Assembly (NCBI GenBank): GCA_949283905.1
Contig: CASDUB010000102.1
Coordinates: 1 to 20,344, forward strand
Direction: 5' to 3'
DNA from: an uncultured Lachnospiraceae bacterium
GTDB lineage: Bacteria; Bacillota; Clostridia; Lachnospirales; Lachnospiraceae
Length of the DNA: 20,344 nt
Under the pieces are notes generated by a model. That model ran no database searches. It was given only the letters and a program-made list of their open reading frames with translations, and had not been told where the DNA came from. The position numbers and the translations under genes were made by a program. This document shows positions 7,982-15,749 of this stretch, one piece after another. The stretch's first letter is position 1. Every line of letters begins with the position of its first letter.

Positions 7982-9328
7982 TCATGCAAAATCAGCATAC
8001 GACAGGTATCTTTCTATTTCAGTACGCATATTTTTCAACACAATATCAGCATTTTCAACTGCTTTTGAAAGTGACCTGTCCAGTGAAAATCCTGCAGCGT
8101 CGAATTTTCCCGCCATAAGCCTGCTGTCTTTTTCAAGCGAATCGGCAATGCTTTTTATACCTGATATCTTTTCCTGAGCGGCAGCTACATCGTATGCCCT
8201 GTTCTTCAGCTGTTTATATATCTCTTTATATTTGGTAAGCTCATCTTCTACAGAAGACAATTCCTTTTCCTTTTTTGCTATCTGCGATTTGAGCGTTTCT
8301 TCTTCCTGATTTTGGACTTTTATCTTCTCGTCGTAATCATTGCTCTGAGAGATCAGTTCTTCGCAAGTTGCTTTTTTCTTTAAAAGTTCCTGTTTTTTAT
8401 ATTCCAGTTCCCTTACAAGACGATCTTCATTTTTATCGCCGCAGGCTTCCCGCAGCGATTCTATTTCATCAGTAATCTCAGAGATCTGTTTTTTATTTTC
8501 AGCGATGCTTTTTAAAAGCTCAGACTGTTCTATCTGCGATTCTTTTAATAATTTCATCTTCACAGAAATTTCTTCACTAAGCTTTTTATTTTCATCTTCG
8601 CTCTCGTCCAGATCGGATTTTAATATCTCGATGTCATTCTGCAGTTTAAGTCTTTTCAGTTTAAGCTGTTCCTTCTCCGGTTTCAGATTTTCATTGAGAT
8701 CATTTTCAAGCGCGCGGATTTCCTCTTTCAATGAATTTATCTCGTTCAGAATCCCTTCTTTGCTTCCTTCGTCCTCGCCTCTTTGGATAAGCAGAAGTCT
8801 GTATTCTTTTTCCGCATTTTCTGCTGAAGCCGCCGCTGTCTGCATTGTATTCTTAAGCTCTGTGATCTTGGTCTCAAAGCTTTCATACTGTCTCCGGATA
8901 AGCGCAATATCACTTTTCAGGTTTTGAAGTTCAGCTTCTTTCTCTTCATTCTGTTTTCTTAACTGTTCTTTTTTCTCGAGAAGAATTTTTTTGTCTTCTT
9001 CTATACCTGAAGATGCTTTTATTATCTTTTGTTCTTCAACGGCGATTTCTCTTTCAAGATCTTCCATTGACATTTTTTGTTTTTCGATCCTGTCAAGGGC
9101 ATCTGACGAGATTTCCGATAAATTGCATTTCTTAATAATATCCAGGATCGTGCGGTTGCACTTCCTGAGATTCTTTATAAAATCTTCGCTGCTTTTTATC
9201 GGGAACTTATCTATTCTTCCTCCGCAATCATCACAAAAATCAAGGAAAAATCCCAATGCATCATCCAAAAAAACTTCCTGTGAACTGCTGATATTTACTA
9301 ATGCATCCTTTGTTTTACCAAAACTCAT
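7982..9328 (-). CDS. Long coiled-coil protein, probable Hsp70-operon partner
   Basis: 448 aa from the ATG at 9328-9326. This start is preferred over a TTG two codons upstream because AAGG sits 6 bases before the ATG and would overlap the TTG. Seen: a small N-terminal globular part (about 1-65) with a CDDCGG motif (32-37), a continuous heptad-rich coiled coil (about 70-400) full of Glu/Lys/Leu, and a short C-terminal helical domain (about 405-448). Such coils resemble SMC/Rad50 arms in composition but there is no P-loop or ABC signature. It lies directly after the Hsp70-like gene (37-base gap), so it may be its client, scaffold or exchange factor; GrpE also uses a long coil, but no GrpE sequence signature was seen. 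Function unknown. Confidence 0.8.
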   Translation of the reverse strand: MSFGKTKDALVNISSSQEVFLDDALGFFLDFCDDCGGRIDKFPIKSSEDFIKNLRKCNRTILDIIKKCNLSEISSDALDRIEKQKMSMEDLEREIAVEEQKIIKASSGIEEDKKILLEKKEQLRKQNEEKEAELQNLKSDIALIRRQYESFETKITELKNTMQTAAASAENAEKEYRLLLIQRGEDEGSKEGILNEINSLKEEIRALENDLNENLKPEKEQLKLKRLKLQNDIEILKSDLDESEDENKKLSEEISVKMKLLKESQIEQSELLKSIAENKKQISEITDEIESLREACGDKNEDRLVRELEYKKQELLKKKATCEELISQSNDYDEKIKVQNQEEETLKSQIAKKEKELSSVEDELTKYKEIYKQLKNRAYDVAAAQEKISGIKSIADSLEKDSRLMAGKFDAAGFSLDRSLSKAVENADIVLKNMRTEIERYLSYADFA

Positions 9329-9365
9329 AATCAACCTTCTTTATCCGGAAAATATTTTAAACTTT

Positions 9366-11093
9366 TTACACCGAGGCTCTGATATATTCAAGCTCCCGTT
9401 CGTCAATACTCTGTGTATCGAACAACGATTTATAACTTGCGAGTTCTATCGGCGTTACATTTGTTTCAACTTTGTTTATATGATCATAATCATGTATATA
9501 CAAAGTTACTACTCCTGACGGATCAAGTGAAAATCCTATATACGCAAAGAAGCTCTTTTCCGCCGCATTTTTTATTAAATTAATAAACTTAGGCTTAAGC
9601 GAAAGCGGAAGCGGTCCTTTACCGGTATCAACCAAAAGACGTTCAATCCCGTTCAGATAAATATATTCCGGTCCCGCGTTTTCATTTCGTTTCTGTATGT
9701 ATTCTTTGTTAAATTCAATCTCCTGATGATATCTAAGTCCGTATGAAAGATTGTATTTTTTCTTTTTGTCTCCAAGCGGCACTGTCAATACTCCGATGCC
9801 TATAGGCGCCGTATTTCTTATAGATACAGTATTTGAGGCCAGGATCGTGCATCCCAGGGAAATTGCTTTTTCACATTCCGCATTGCTCAGCAGTATGTCT
9901 TTCTGCCGGTTGTCGTTGTGACTGATTCCGAAGCATTCTTTCATCTGCGCTTTTACAAAAGCGAAATTTCCGAATCCGCCTACAAGTACGATTTTAAATT
10001 TCTCGTTTGTCCTGTTTTTCCAGTCTATGCCCGCATTATCCATATATTGGATAAATTCTTTCATTTTTGCGTCAAAAACAGGTCTGATCACTTTATCATA
10101 TACTTCCGCCATTATCTGATACGTGATCATAACTTTTTTTCCGGCGTAATATACTTTCGTGAAATAATATTCTTCATCCATTCTGTCTTCTTCAAGGTCG
10201 TCAGGAGACGTTCCGAATTCAGATATTATTTCATCTATATCATCCGTGCTGGACATCAGGGCTTTTTCGACTGAATTTACGCATTCGAAAAAATCTTCAT
10301 CAAGCGCAATCTCTTCTATATCAGGGTAGTTTGCCTTGATGGCTGCCTTTGTGAGGCTTTCCATATATATGATTCCCGCCTGTCCTATCTCGCCCTTCTG
10401 CTCATTTTCTCCTGCACCGGCATGATTGAGAACTCTGATCTCAAAGTTTCCGTCACTTGACGGGATCACTTCCGTCAGCGAAATGTCCAGCGTACCGCCG
10501 CCGTAATCGATAAGAAGTATATTGCCGTCAAAAGTTTTATTCTTAATCTGTTTATAATTGTAAGCAAAATAAGTGCTTGCGGCAGCCGGCTCGCTCACAA
10601 TACGTACGATCTCCTTTTTATTTCCTTTATTATTCGCAAAATAAGGAAGCGACCTGCATATATCTCTGAGTTTTGTACGGCCGTCGATAGTTGAAAACGC
10701 GTCATACCAGACTTCCGGAGCTCCCAGTACAAGATTTCCGATTATCTTATCGTTTTCCCTGTTCAGTACTTTTTCCAGTAACCCTGAAATATATTTTTTT
10801 GTGATCGCCTCGGGAGTGTATTTTTCATCAAAACCGCGTTCTTTTAAAACTTCCTTATCGTCTTCTGAGAGCATCATTTTAAAAGCGCGGTATTTTTTTA
10901 TATTTAAGGCAGTACTGTCTTTTGCCGCCCATCCGATCTGTTCTTTTGTTCCGTCCTGCCTGCATGAATACACTGTAGGAATCGCTGCATTATCACCTTC
11001 TGATAACGAAACGGTCTCCGGCTTTTCCAGATCATGTCTGTAAACAGAAACAATCGTATATGTACTTCCGAAATCAATTCCTATATCTATCAT
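9366..11093 (-). CDS. Hsp70/DnaK-like ATPase lacking a canonical substrate-binding domain
   Basis: 575 aa. Seen: phosphate-1 motif DFGST (7-11), VSEPAAAS (166-173) as in connect-1, phosphate-2 LIDYGGGTLDIS (194-205) and adenosine motif VLVGGFGNF (369-377). These define an actin/Hsp70-type ATPase core. After about residue 425 the usual DnaK beta-sandwich and helical lid are replaced by a shorter, different beta-rich region. The C-terminus lacks the EEVD/glycine-rich tail. So this is not the housekeeping DnaK but a specialised relative, with ATPase-driven conformational change likely and the client unknown. It is the first gene of the eight-gene operon, with a promoter at 11129-11157. SD is a run of five G (11102-11098) 4 bases before the ATG. 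Neighbouring genes suggest it acts with the coiled-coil protein and the AAA ATPases. Confidence 0.88.
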   Translation of the reverse strand: MIDIGIDFGSTYTIVSVYRHDLEKPETVSLSEGDNAAIPTVYSCRQDGTKEQIGWAAKDSTALNIKKYRAFKMMLSEDDKEVLKERGFDEKYTPEAITKKYISGLLEKVLNRENDKIIGNLVLGAPEVWYDAFSTIDGRTKLRDICRSLPYFANNKGNKKEIVRIVSEPAAASTYFAYNYKQIKNKTFDGNILLIDYGGGTLDISLTEVIPSSDGNFEIRVLNHAGAGENEQKGEIGQAGIIYMESLTKAAIKANYPDIEEIALDEDFFECVNSVEKALMSSTDDIDEIISEFGTSPDDLEEDRMDEEYYFTKVYYAGKKVMITYQIMAEVYDKVIRPVFDAKMKEFIQYMDNAGIDWKNRTNEKFKIVLVGGFGNFAFVKAQMKECFGISHNDNRQKDILLSNAECEKAISLGCTILASNTVSIRNTAPIGIGVLTVPLGDKKKKYNLSYGLRYHQEIEFNKEYIQKRNENAGPEYIYLNGIERLLVDTGKGPLPLSLKPKFINLIKNAAEKSFFAYIGFSLDPSGVVTLYIHDYDHINKVETNVTPIELASYKSLFDTQSIDERELEYIRASV

Positions 11094-11128
11094 AGTGCCC
11101 CCAAATATACGTATAAATATTCAAAGTA

Positions 11129-11157
11129 ATGATACCATATATCAGTCACAATTCCAA
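11129..11157 (-). promoter_or_regulatory. Predicted sigma-A promoter of the Hsp70/AAA operon
   Basis: On the minus strand, TTGGAA (11157-11152) is followed by a 17-base spacer and TATCAT (11134-11129). The -35 matches 4/6 and the -10 matches 5/6 of the housekeeping consensus. Transcription would start near 11122, about 30 bases before the Hsp70-like ATG. It lies just downstream of the unit A terminator, so unit B has its own control. No CIRCE-type heat-shock element (TTAGCACTC-N9-GAGTGCTAA) was seen. Confidence 0.6.
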
Positions 11158-11203
11158 TCACTTTACTCTTTAAAAGCACTAAATTTTTGCTCAAAAAAGA
11201 CAT

Positions 11204-11240
11204 AAAAAAAGCAGCGAATCTCTTTTGAAATCCACTGCTT
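11204..11240 (-). terminator. Intrinsic terminator closing the hydrolase-pglX-sbcDC unit
   Basis: On the minus strand, a 14-pair stem (arms 11240-11227 and 11222-11209, three G-T wobbles) has an AAAA loop and is followed by seven T. It starts 15 bases after the stop of the 97-aa gene. It has no T-run on the plus strand, so it acts leftward. Confidence 0.85.
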
Positions 11241-11255
11241 AAACTCTGATGTGCT

Positions 11256-11549
11256 TTACTGCTCAACCGTCTCTTCTTCATATTGAATGTAGTATACTTT
11301 TCTGTCTGTATTCAAATCGATCATATCTCTTAATCTGAAAGCCGCTTTCCATTTATTTAATGTCTCGGCTACATCCTCCGGAGTCATTTTAACAATAAAA
11401 TTTCCGTTTTCAAAAGCTTTATAAGCTTCTATACTTTCGCTCCATGTATCGCTGTCTATAATATATTTCTCACACACGGACGCCTTTTTTCTATAGAGAT
11501 CGACTATCGTACCGTTAAACAATTTTTCAGCATAGTATGCGTATTCCAT
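11256..11549 (-). CDS. Hypothetical 97-aa protein
   Basis: Not recognised. Seen: a small acidic, Tyr/Trp-rich protein with alternating helix and strand, no motif, no signal peptide. The ATG at 11549 has AAGGA about 11 bases upstream. It lies 113 bases after the sbcC stop with no convincing terminator or promoter between, and ends just before the strong terminator, so it is probably the last gene of the sbcDC transcript. An overlapping 63-aa frame at 11090-11281 runs through the terminator and is not believed. Confidence 0.6.
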   Translation of the reverse strand: MEYAYYAEKLFNGTIVDLYRKKASVCEKYIIDSDTWSESIEAYKAFENGNFIVKMTPEDVAETLNKWKAAFRLRDMIDLNTDRKVYYIQYEEETVEQ

Positions 11550-11662
11550 TTTCTTTTAAATCCTTACCAAAATATATTTGAGAAACATCTCAGGACTGCA
11601 TAATAACACACTTCGATAAATAAATCGACACTTTTTTGTAATTTTTTTGTAATATTTATCGA
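11550..11662. other. Short intergenic gap between sbcC and the 97-aa gene
   Basis: 113 AT-rich bases. It contains a small dyad TCGAT-N6-ATCGA (11614-11629) and a similar single ATCGA at 11659-11663, plus A/T runs. No good -35/-10 pair and no stem with a T-run were found, so I see only a possible weak protein-binding site. Confidence 0.3.
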
Positions 11663-14557
11663 CTACATTCCTGTGTCGATCTTTATGTGACTTCCGTCGG
11701 CATCTTTTTCGACTATTATCTTCTGCGGTATGCTCTCCGCCAGTTCTTCTCTGTGACTGATTATACCGACAAGTTTATTTGAATTCGACAGACTTACCAA
11801 AGTTTCTATCGCGCTCTCGATCGATTTTCTGTCAAGGGTTCCGAATCCTTCATCCACAAACAAAGCGTCTATCTGCAGTCCGCCGAGATTGGAAGACACC
11901 ATATCGGACAGTCCGAGCGCCAGGCTTAAAGACGCCTTAAAACTTTCACCTCCCGAGAGATTGCCCACAGCTCTCGTATGTCCCGTATTATTGTCAAATA
12001 CATCAAGATCGAGGAATGTATTTGAACCTTTTGTTATGCCGTGTCTCCTTGACAGCACATACTGGCCGTCGCTCATTGAAATAAGTCTTCTGTTTGCCGC
12101 TTTTATAATGCTGTCAAACCCTGCCGCCTGTACGTATTGCTCAAAAGTAATCTTTCCGTTTCCCGTTGTACCTCGCACAAGGGAATAAAGTCTGCTGCTC
12201 ATGGAATACTCTTTTTTAGCTTCTTCAAATGCTTTCTGACGTTCTTTTATATTGTTAAGATTTTTTTCATTCAGTTCTCTTCTTTTTTCGATCTCAACAG
12301 CTTCTTTTCTTAAGATCTTAACTTTAGAATCAGTTTCATTATATTCGGCCATGATCTCTTTTTCATCGGTCATGATTTTTCCTTCTGCATCTTTTTGAGC
12401 GGCTTCAAACTTTGCTGCGCTTTCCTTTTGCGCTGCCAGATTATTTTTGAACACGACAAGTTCGGCTTTAAGGGCCGCTGTTTTCTCATCATGTTCTTTC
12501 TTTTTGCTGCGGGCGTCTTCAAGTTTTTTCATTAATTTACCGGATTCTTCCGATAAACTTTTTGCCGTTTCTTCCGCTTCAGCCCATGACTGATATTTAA
12601 GCTCTTTTAACTCATTCAGAGTTGCTCTTGAAAATGTGATCTCAAGCTCTGTTTTCTGCCTGTCGTCTGCATTTTTATTTATTGCTTTCTGAATCTCTTC
12701 CAGCCTGTTTTCCTGAATATCATTAAGCTCTTCTTCTGTTTTTTTCAGTTCATCACATTCATTTTCGAGTTTTTCAAACCTCAGCTTAATTTCATCTAAT
12801 TTATTATTTATGATTTCTGCAGATTCCTTAAGCCTGATGATCAATTCATCGAGATCTTCTTCATCGGCACATTTGCTTTTATCTTCAAGAAACTCATTTT
12901 TCAGGCAATTTTTTATGTCGGTCAGCAAACGCTGTTCAAACTGCTCAAGCGCCAAAAGCGAAGCCTGCGCTTCGGAAGCCGCCTCTGCCTTTTCCTCCGA
13001 TTTCAGATTCTCTTTTTCTTTAATATCAGACAGCTCCTGCTCGGTAATTGTAACCTGCGGAAGTTTTGCCGGTTCAGGATGATGAACAGAACCGCACACG
13101 GGACACTTTTTGCCTTCCACAAGTCCTGAGGCTAATATTCCCGCTCTGCAGTTTTCAAGTATCCTTTCGGCTTTCAGACGCTCCTCGACTGTATTTTCAT
13201 ATTCTTTCTGTACTTCAATAAGTTTCTTCTGCTTTTCAGATAAATCCTTCTTCTTTTCTTCTCTGCTTCGTATATCTGTATTTAGCAGTTCTGAAATATT
13301 TTCGTACAGATCCGAAACAGTTCTTTCTTTTGCCTTTTCTTTTTCAAGAAGCGCCGGCCTGTCTTTAAGTTCTTTATACCTTTCATTTAAAAGCTGCATA
13401 CGGTTTTTATATTCCGTCTGCTCCGACTGTAATCCGGCTTCTTTTTTTACCAGTCCGTCAAATTTGTTTTTCAGCGTCTCAATATTTTTTTCGGTCTGTT
13501 CTCTCTTTTCGTACTTGTCTTTTTCCTCTCTTATATTGTCAGCCTTTCTTTTAAGTTCTTCCGCTTCAGGTCTTTTTTCCTGAGCTTCGAGAAATTCTTT
13601 TTCAAGCATATCCGACCGCTCTTCGGCTTCTTTTAAGAGGTTTTCCGTTTCTTTTATCTGCTCTTCTGTTTTTCTTATTTCTTCTGTTTTATCTTTCCAT
13701 GCTTCGTAAACAGAAAGCTTTTCACGGCAGTTTTCAAGTTCTTTTTCAGCTTTCGCTAATTCTCTGTTTTTTATTTTTTCTTCCGCTTTTTCTTCATCCG
13801 TCAGTTTTTCAAGAATGGATATCATCTCCTTCAGATTCCAGGCGCTCTTTGTATCTCCGGCTTTTTCTTTAAGACTTTCAAGTTCCTGCGCCGTCTCGCT
13901 TTTTGGGTCTGCCTGCGAATCATTAAAATACTGAATAATACTCTGCTCTATATTGTTTTTTTCTCTGCAGCTTTCATCCATTTTTTCTTTCAGGTTATAC
14001 TCGAGTTTTTTATATCCTTCTGTCATAAATATCGACCTGAGTATCTCTGTCCTCTGATCCGTCGATGCATTGAGCATTTCCCAAAATTCACCCTGCGCAA
14101 TCATAGCAGTCTGTTTAAATTGCTTATAATCAATTCCAATCAGTTCTTTTACGGCGTTGTTTACTTTCTTAACTCCTTCAATCGGAGTTTTCCCCTCTTC
14201 GGCAAAAACTGCATTCTCATTTTCTACAGTTATTTTATTTCCTCTCTTTGCCTTTCTTTCATAGACAGGATTTCGTCTTATGCTGTAATTTTTTCCCTGA
14301 TGCGAAAAATAAAACTCGACATAACTTTCGACCTCAAGCCCCGCCTGATCGCTTCTGAAACTTTTCGCATCTCTGTAAGAACCGCTCGTCTCTCCGAACA
14401 GGGCAAAACAGACAGCGTCAAAGATAGTCGTCTTTCCGGCACCTGTTACTCCTGTTATGAGAAAAAGCCCTTTATCATAGAATTTTGTAAAATCAATTTC
14501 ATTTGCTCCATCAGCGTAAGGGCCAAACGCGCTCATTATCAATTTAATCGGTCTCAC
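11663..14557 (-). CDS. sbcC: SbcC, ATPase subunit of the SbcCD nuclease (Rad50 family)
   Basis: 964 aa, within the usual range. SbcC is the Rad50-like ATPase that, with SbcD, cleaves hairpins and blocked DNA ends. Seen: N-terminal MRPIKLxMxAFGPY typical of the family; Walker A GVTGAGKTT (36-44); two long coiled-coil arms meeting at the zinc hook CPVC (485-488); ABC signature LSGGE (867-871); Walker B LFVDEG with catalytic E903. All functional parts are intact. The start is GTG at 14557, with AGGAGG 12 bases upstream and the family N-terminus beginning there. It overlaps the 3' end of sbcD by 14 bases, so the two are co-translated. The very long charged coil explains several serine-rich shadow frames on the other strand. 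Confidence 0.96.
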   Translation of the reverse strand: MRPIKLIMSAFGPYADGANEIDFTKFYDKGLFLITGVTGAGKTTIFDAVCFALFGETSGSYRDAKSFRSDQAGLEVESYVEFYFSHQGKNYSIRRNPVYERKAKRGNKITVENENAVFAEEGKTPIEGVKKVNNAVKELIGIDYKQFKQTAMIAQGEFWEMLNASTDQRTEILRSIFMTEGYKKLEYNLKEKMDESCREKNNIEQSIIQYFNDSQADPKSETAQELESLKEKAGDTKSAWNLKEMISILEKLTDEEKAEEKIKNRELAKAEKELENCREKLSVYEAWKDKTEEIRKTEEQIKETENLLKEAEERSDMLEKEFLEAQEKRPEAEELKRKADNIREEKDKYEKREQTEKNIETLKNKFDGLVKKEAGLQSEQTEYKNRMQLLNERYKELKDRPALLEKEKAKERTVSDLYENISELLNTDIRSREEKKKDLSEKQKKLIEVQKEYENTVEERLKAERILENCRAGILASGLVEGKKCPVCGSVHHPEPAKLPQVTITEQELSDIKEKENLKSEEKAEAASEAQASLLALEQFEQRLLTDIKNCLKNEFLEDKSKCADEEDLDELIIRLKESAEIINNKLDEIKLRFEKLENECDELKKTEEELNDIQENRLEEIQKAINKNADDRQKTELEITFSRATLNELKELKYQSWAEAEETAKSLSEESGKLMKKLEDARSKKKEHDEKTAALKAELVVFKNNLAAQKESAAKFEAAQKDAEGKIMTDEKEIMAEYNETDSKVKILRKEAVEIEKRRELNEKNLNNIKERQKAFEEAKKEYSMSSRLYSLVRGTTGNGKITFEQYVQAAGFDSIIKAANRRLISMSDGQYVLSRRHGITKGSNTFLDLDVFDNNTGHTRAVGNLSGGESFKASLSLALGLSDMVSSNLGGLQIDALFVDEGFGTLDRKSIESAIETLVSLSNSNKLVGIISHREELAESIPQKIIVEKDADGSHIKIDTGM

Positions 14558-15749
14558 TTATTATGCCTGCCTCCTTTGCCGATGTTTTCAGATATTCCAT
14601 CTCTTCCTCAGTCATTGGGGAGTCGAAGATCATTTTATAAAAGCTTCCGATCATTTCTTCAAAAGACTGCTTTTCGGTGACATCAGATATATCCACATCA
14701 TATATGTCTTGCGTCCTCGAATTATGAAAATCGATCTTAACCGTGTTTTTATATGTCTGCCTGATTATTTCCATCGCATTGTCAATTCGATCCTCATCGG
14801 TCAATGTCACATATATAAAATCATCGGGATCTTTTACATTTTCTTTTTTCAGCAGTTCTTCGAGATTTCCTTCCAAATGACGCAGATCTCTCTTCGGATT
14901 TAAAGGAGCCGTTTCAATAACGACTTCTCCTTTTTCCTTAAAGGATACTATCGGAACCGATTTATCGCATCCGCATTCCGATAGTGAATACTTAAGCGGC
15001 GACCCGCTGTATCTGACTTCTTCTCTTCCGACTCTCTGAGGAGAATGTATATGCCCCAAAGCGATATAATCAAAAAAATCGAAAATGTCATAACCTATTT
15101 TTTCAACTGTTCCGACGCTTCTTGTACCTATGCTTTCGGAACCGCTGCATACAGGATCAAATGCTTCCGTATCGGATGCGTTTAATCCACTGCCCGATGA
15201 TGACGCTTTTTTTCTTCCGATGACAAATTGATGGGCGGCTATCATATTTCTTCTCGATGTATCTATATCCGCATGTCTGATAACTGCGCGTACCGCGTCA
15301 TCATAATCATTTATCTCTTCATCTGAAAAAAAATGTCTGACCTGCGAAGCTTTTACAAAGGGAAGCAGATATACGTCAAGTTCACCGTATTCATCAGCTA
15401 TGGTTTTCTTAAACAGCTTTCCGTTGTACTTTGCGGCTATGAAGATATCATTTTTTTCAAAAAGAACGCTTCCGTAATTAAGCCGTTCATCGGAATCATG
15501 ATTTCCGCTTATTATAAAAGTATAAATCTTTCGCTTCGCAAGCTCATTTAAGAAATAGTCAAGAAGCTTCACCGCCTCTTCTGCAGGCCGGCTCTGATCA
15601 TAGATGTCGCCTGCTATAACTACGCCGGTGACATTATTTTGATCGGCGATCTTCAGTATCTCATCCAGTATATATTTCTGGTCCTCTATCAGACTGTATT
15701 CATATAGTTTTTTCCCAAGATGCAAGTCACCAAGATGTATAAATTTCAT
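14544..15749 (-). CDS. sbcD: SbcD, nuclease subunit of SbcCD (Mre11 family)
   Basis: 401 aa from the ATG at 15749. Metallophosphoesterase with Mn-dependent exo/endonuclease activity in complex with SbcC. Seen: all five motifs, GDLH (7-10), GDIYD (47-51), GNHD (82-85), AAH (171-173) and GHIH (232-235), so it should be active. The C-terminal capping region is present. The ATG overlaps the pglX TGA (ATGA), the classic sign of coupled translation; the family begins MKFIHLxDLH exactly here, so a GTG three codons upstream (15758) is less likely. GAGGAG is 11 bases upstream, inside the end of pglX. Confidence 0.96.
   Translation of the reverse strand: MKFIHLGDLHLGKKLYEYSLIEDQKYILDEILKIADQNNVTGVVIAGDIYDQSRPAEEAVKLLDYFLNELAKRKIYTFIISGNHDSDERLNYGSVLFEKNDIFIAAKYNGKLFKKTIADEYGELDVYLLPFVKASQVRHFFSDEEINDYDDAVRAVIRHADIDTSRRNMIAAHQFVIGRKKASSSGSGLNASDTEAFDPVCSGSESIGTRSVGTVEKIGYDIFDFFDYIALGHIHSPQRVGREEVRYSGSPLKYSLSECGCDKSVPIVSFKEKGEVVIETAPLNPKRDLRHLEGNLEELLKKENVKDPDDFIYVTLTDEDRIDNAMEIIRQTYKNTVKIDFHNSRTQDIYDVDISDVTEKQSFEEMIGSFYKMIFDSPMTEEEMEYLKTSAKEAGIISETD

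Noticed and set aside
8505..9518. Plus-strand frames over the coiled-coil and Hsp70-like genes
   Set aside because: Same antisense effect; no RBS or conserved motif.
9366..11093. Housekeeping dnaK with grpE/dnaJ neighbours
   Set aside because: No GrpE or DnaJ (no HPD motif) nearby, no CIRCE element, and the C-terminal domain is not DnaK-like.
11090..11281. 63-aa minus-strand frame between the 97-aa and Hsp70-like genes
   Set aside because: It overlaps the end of the 97-aa gene, runs through the terminator and promoter, and has no SD.
11614..11629. TCGAT-N6-ATCGA dyad after sbcC as a terminator or promoter element
   Set aside because: Five-base AT-rich arms with no T-run and no matching -35/-10; kept only as a possible weak site.
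13110..13583. 157-aa plus-strand frame inside sbcC
   Set aside because: Ser/Phe-rich composition is the antisense of a Lys/Glu coiled coil; the minus-strand SbcC is certain.
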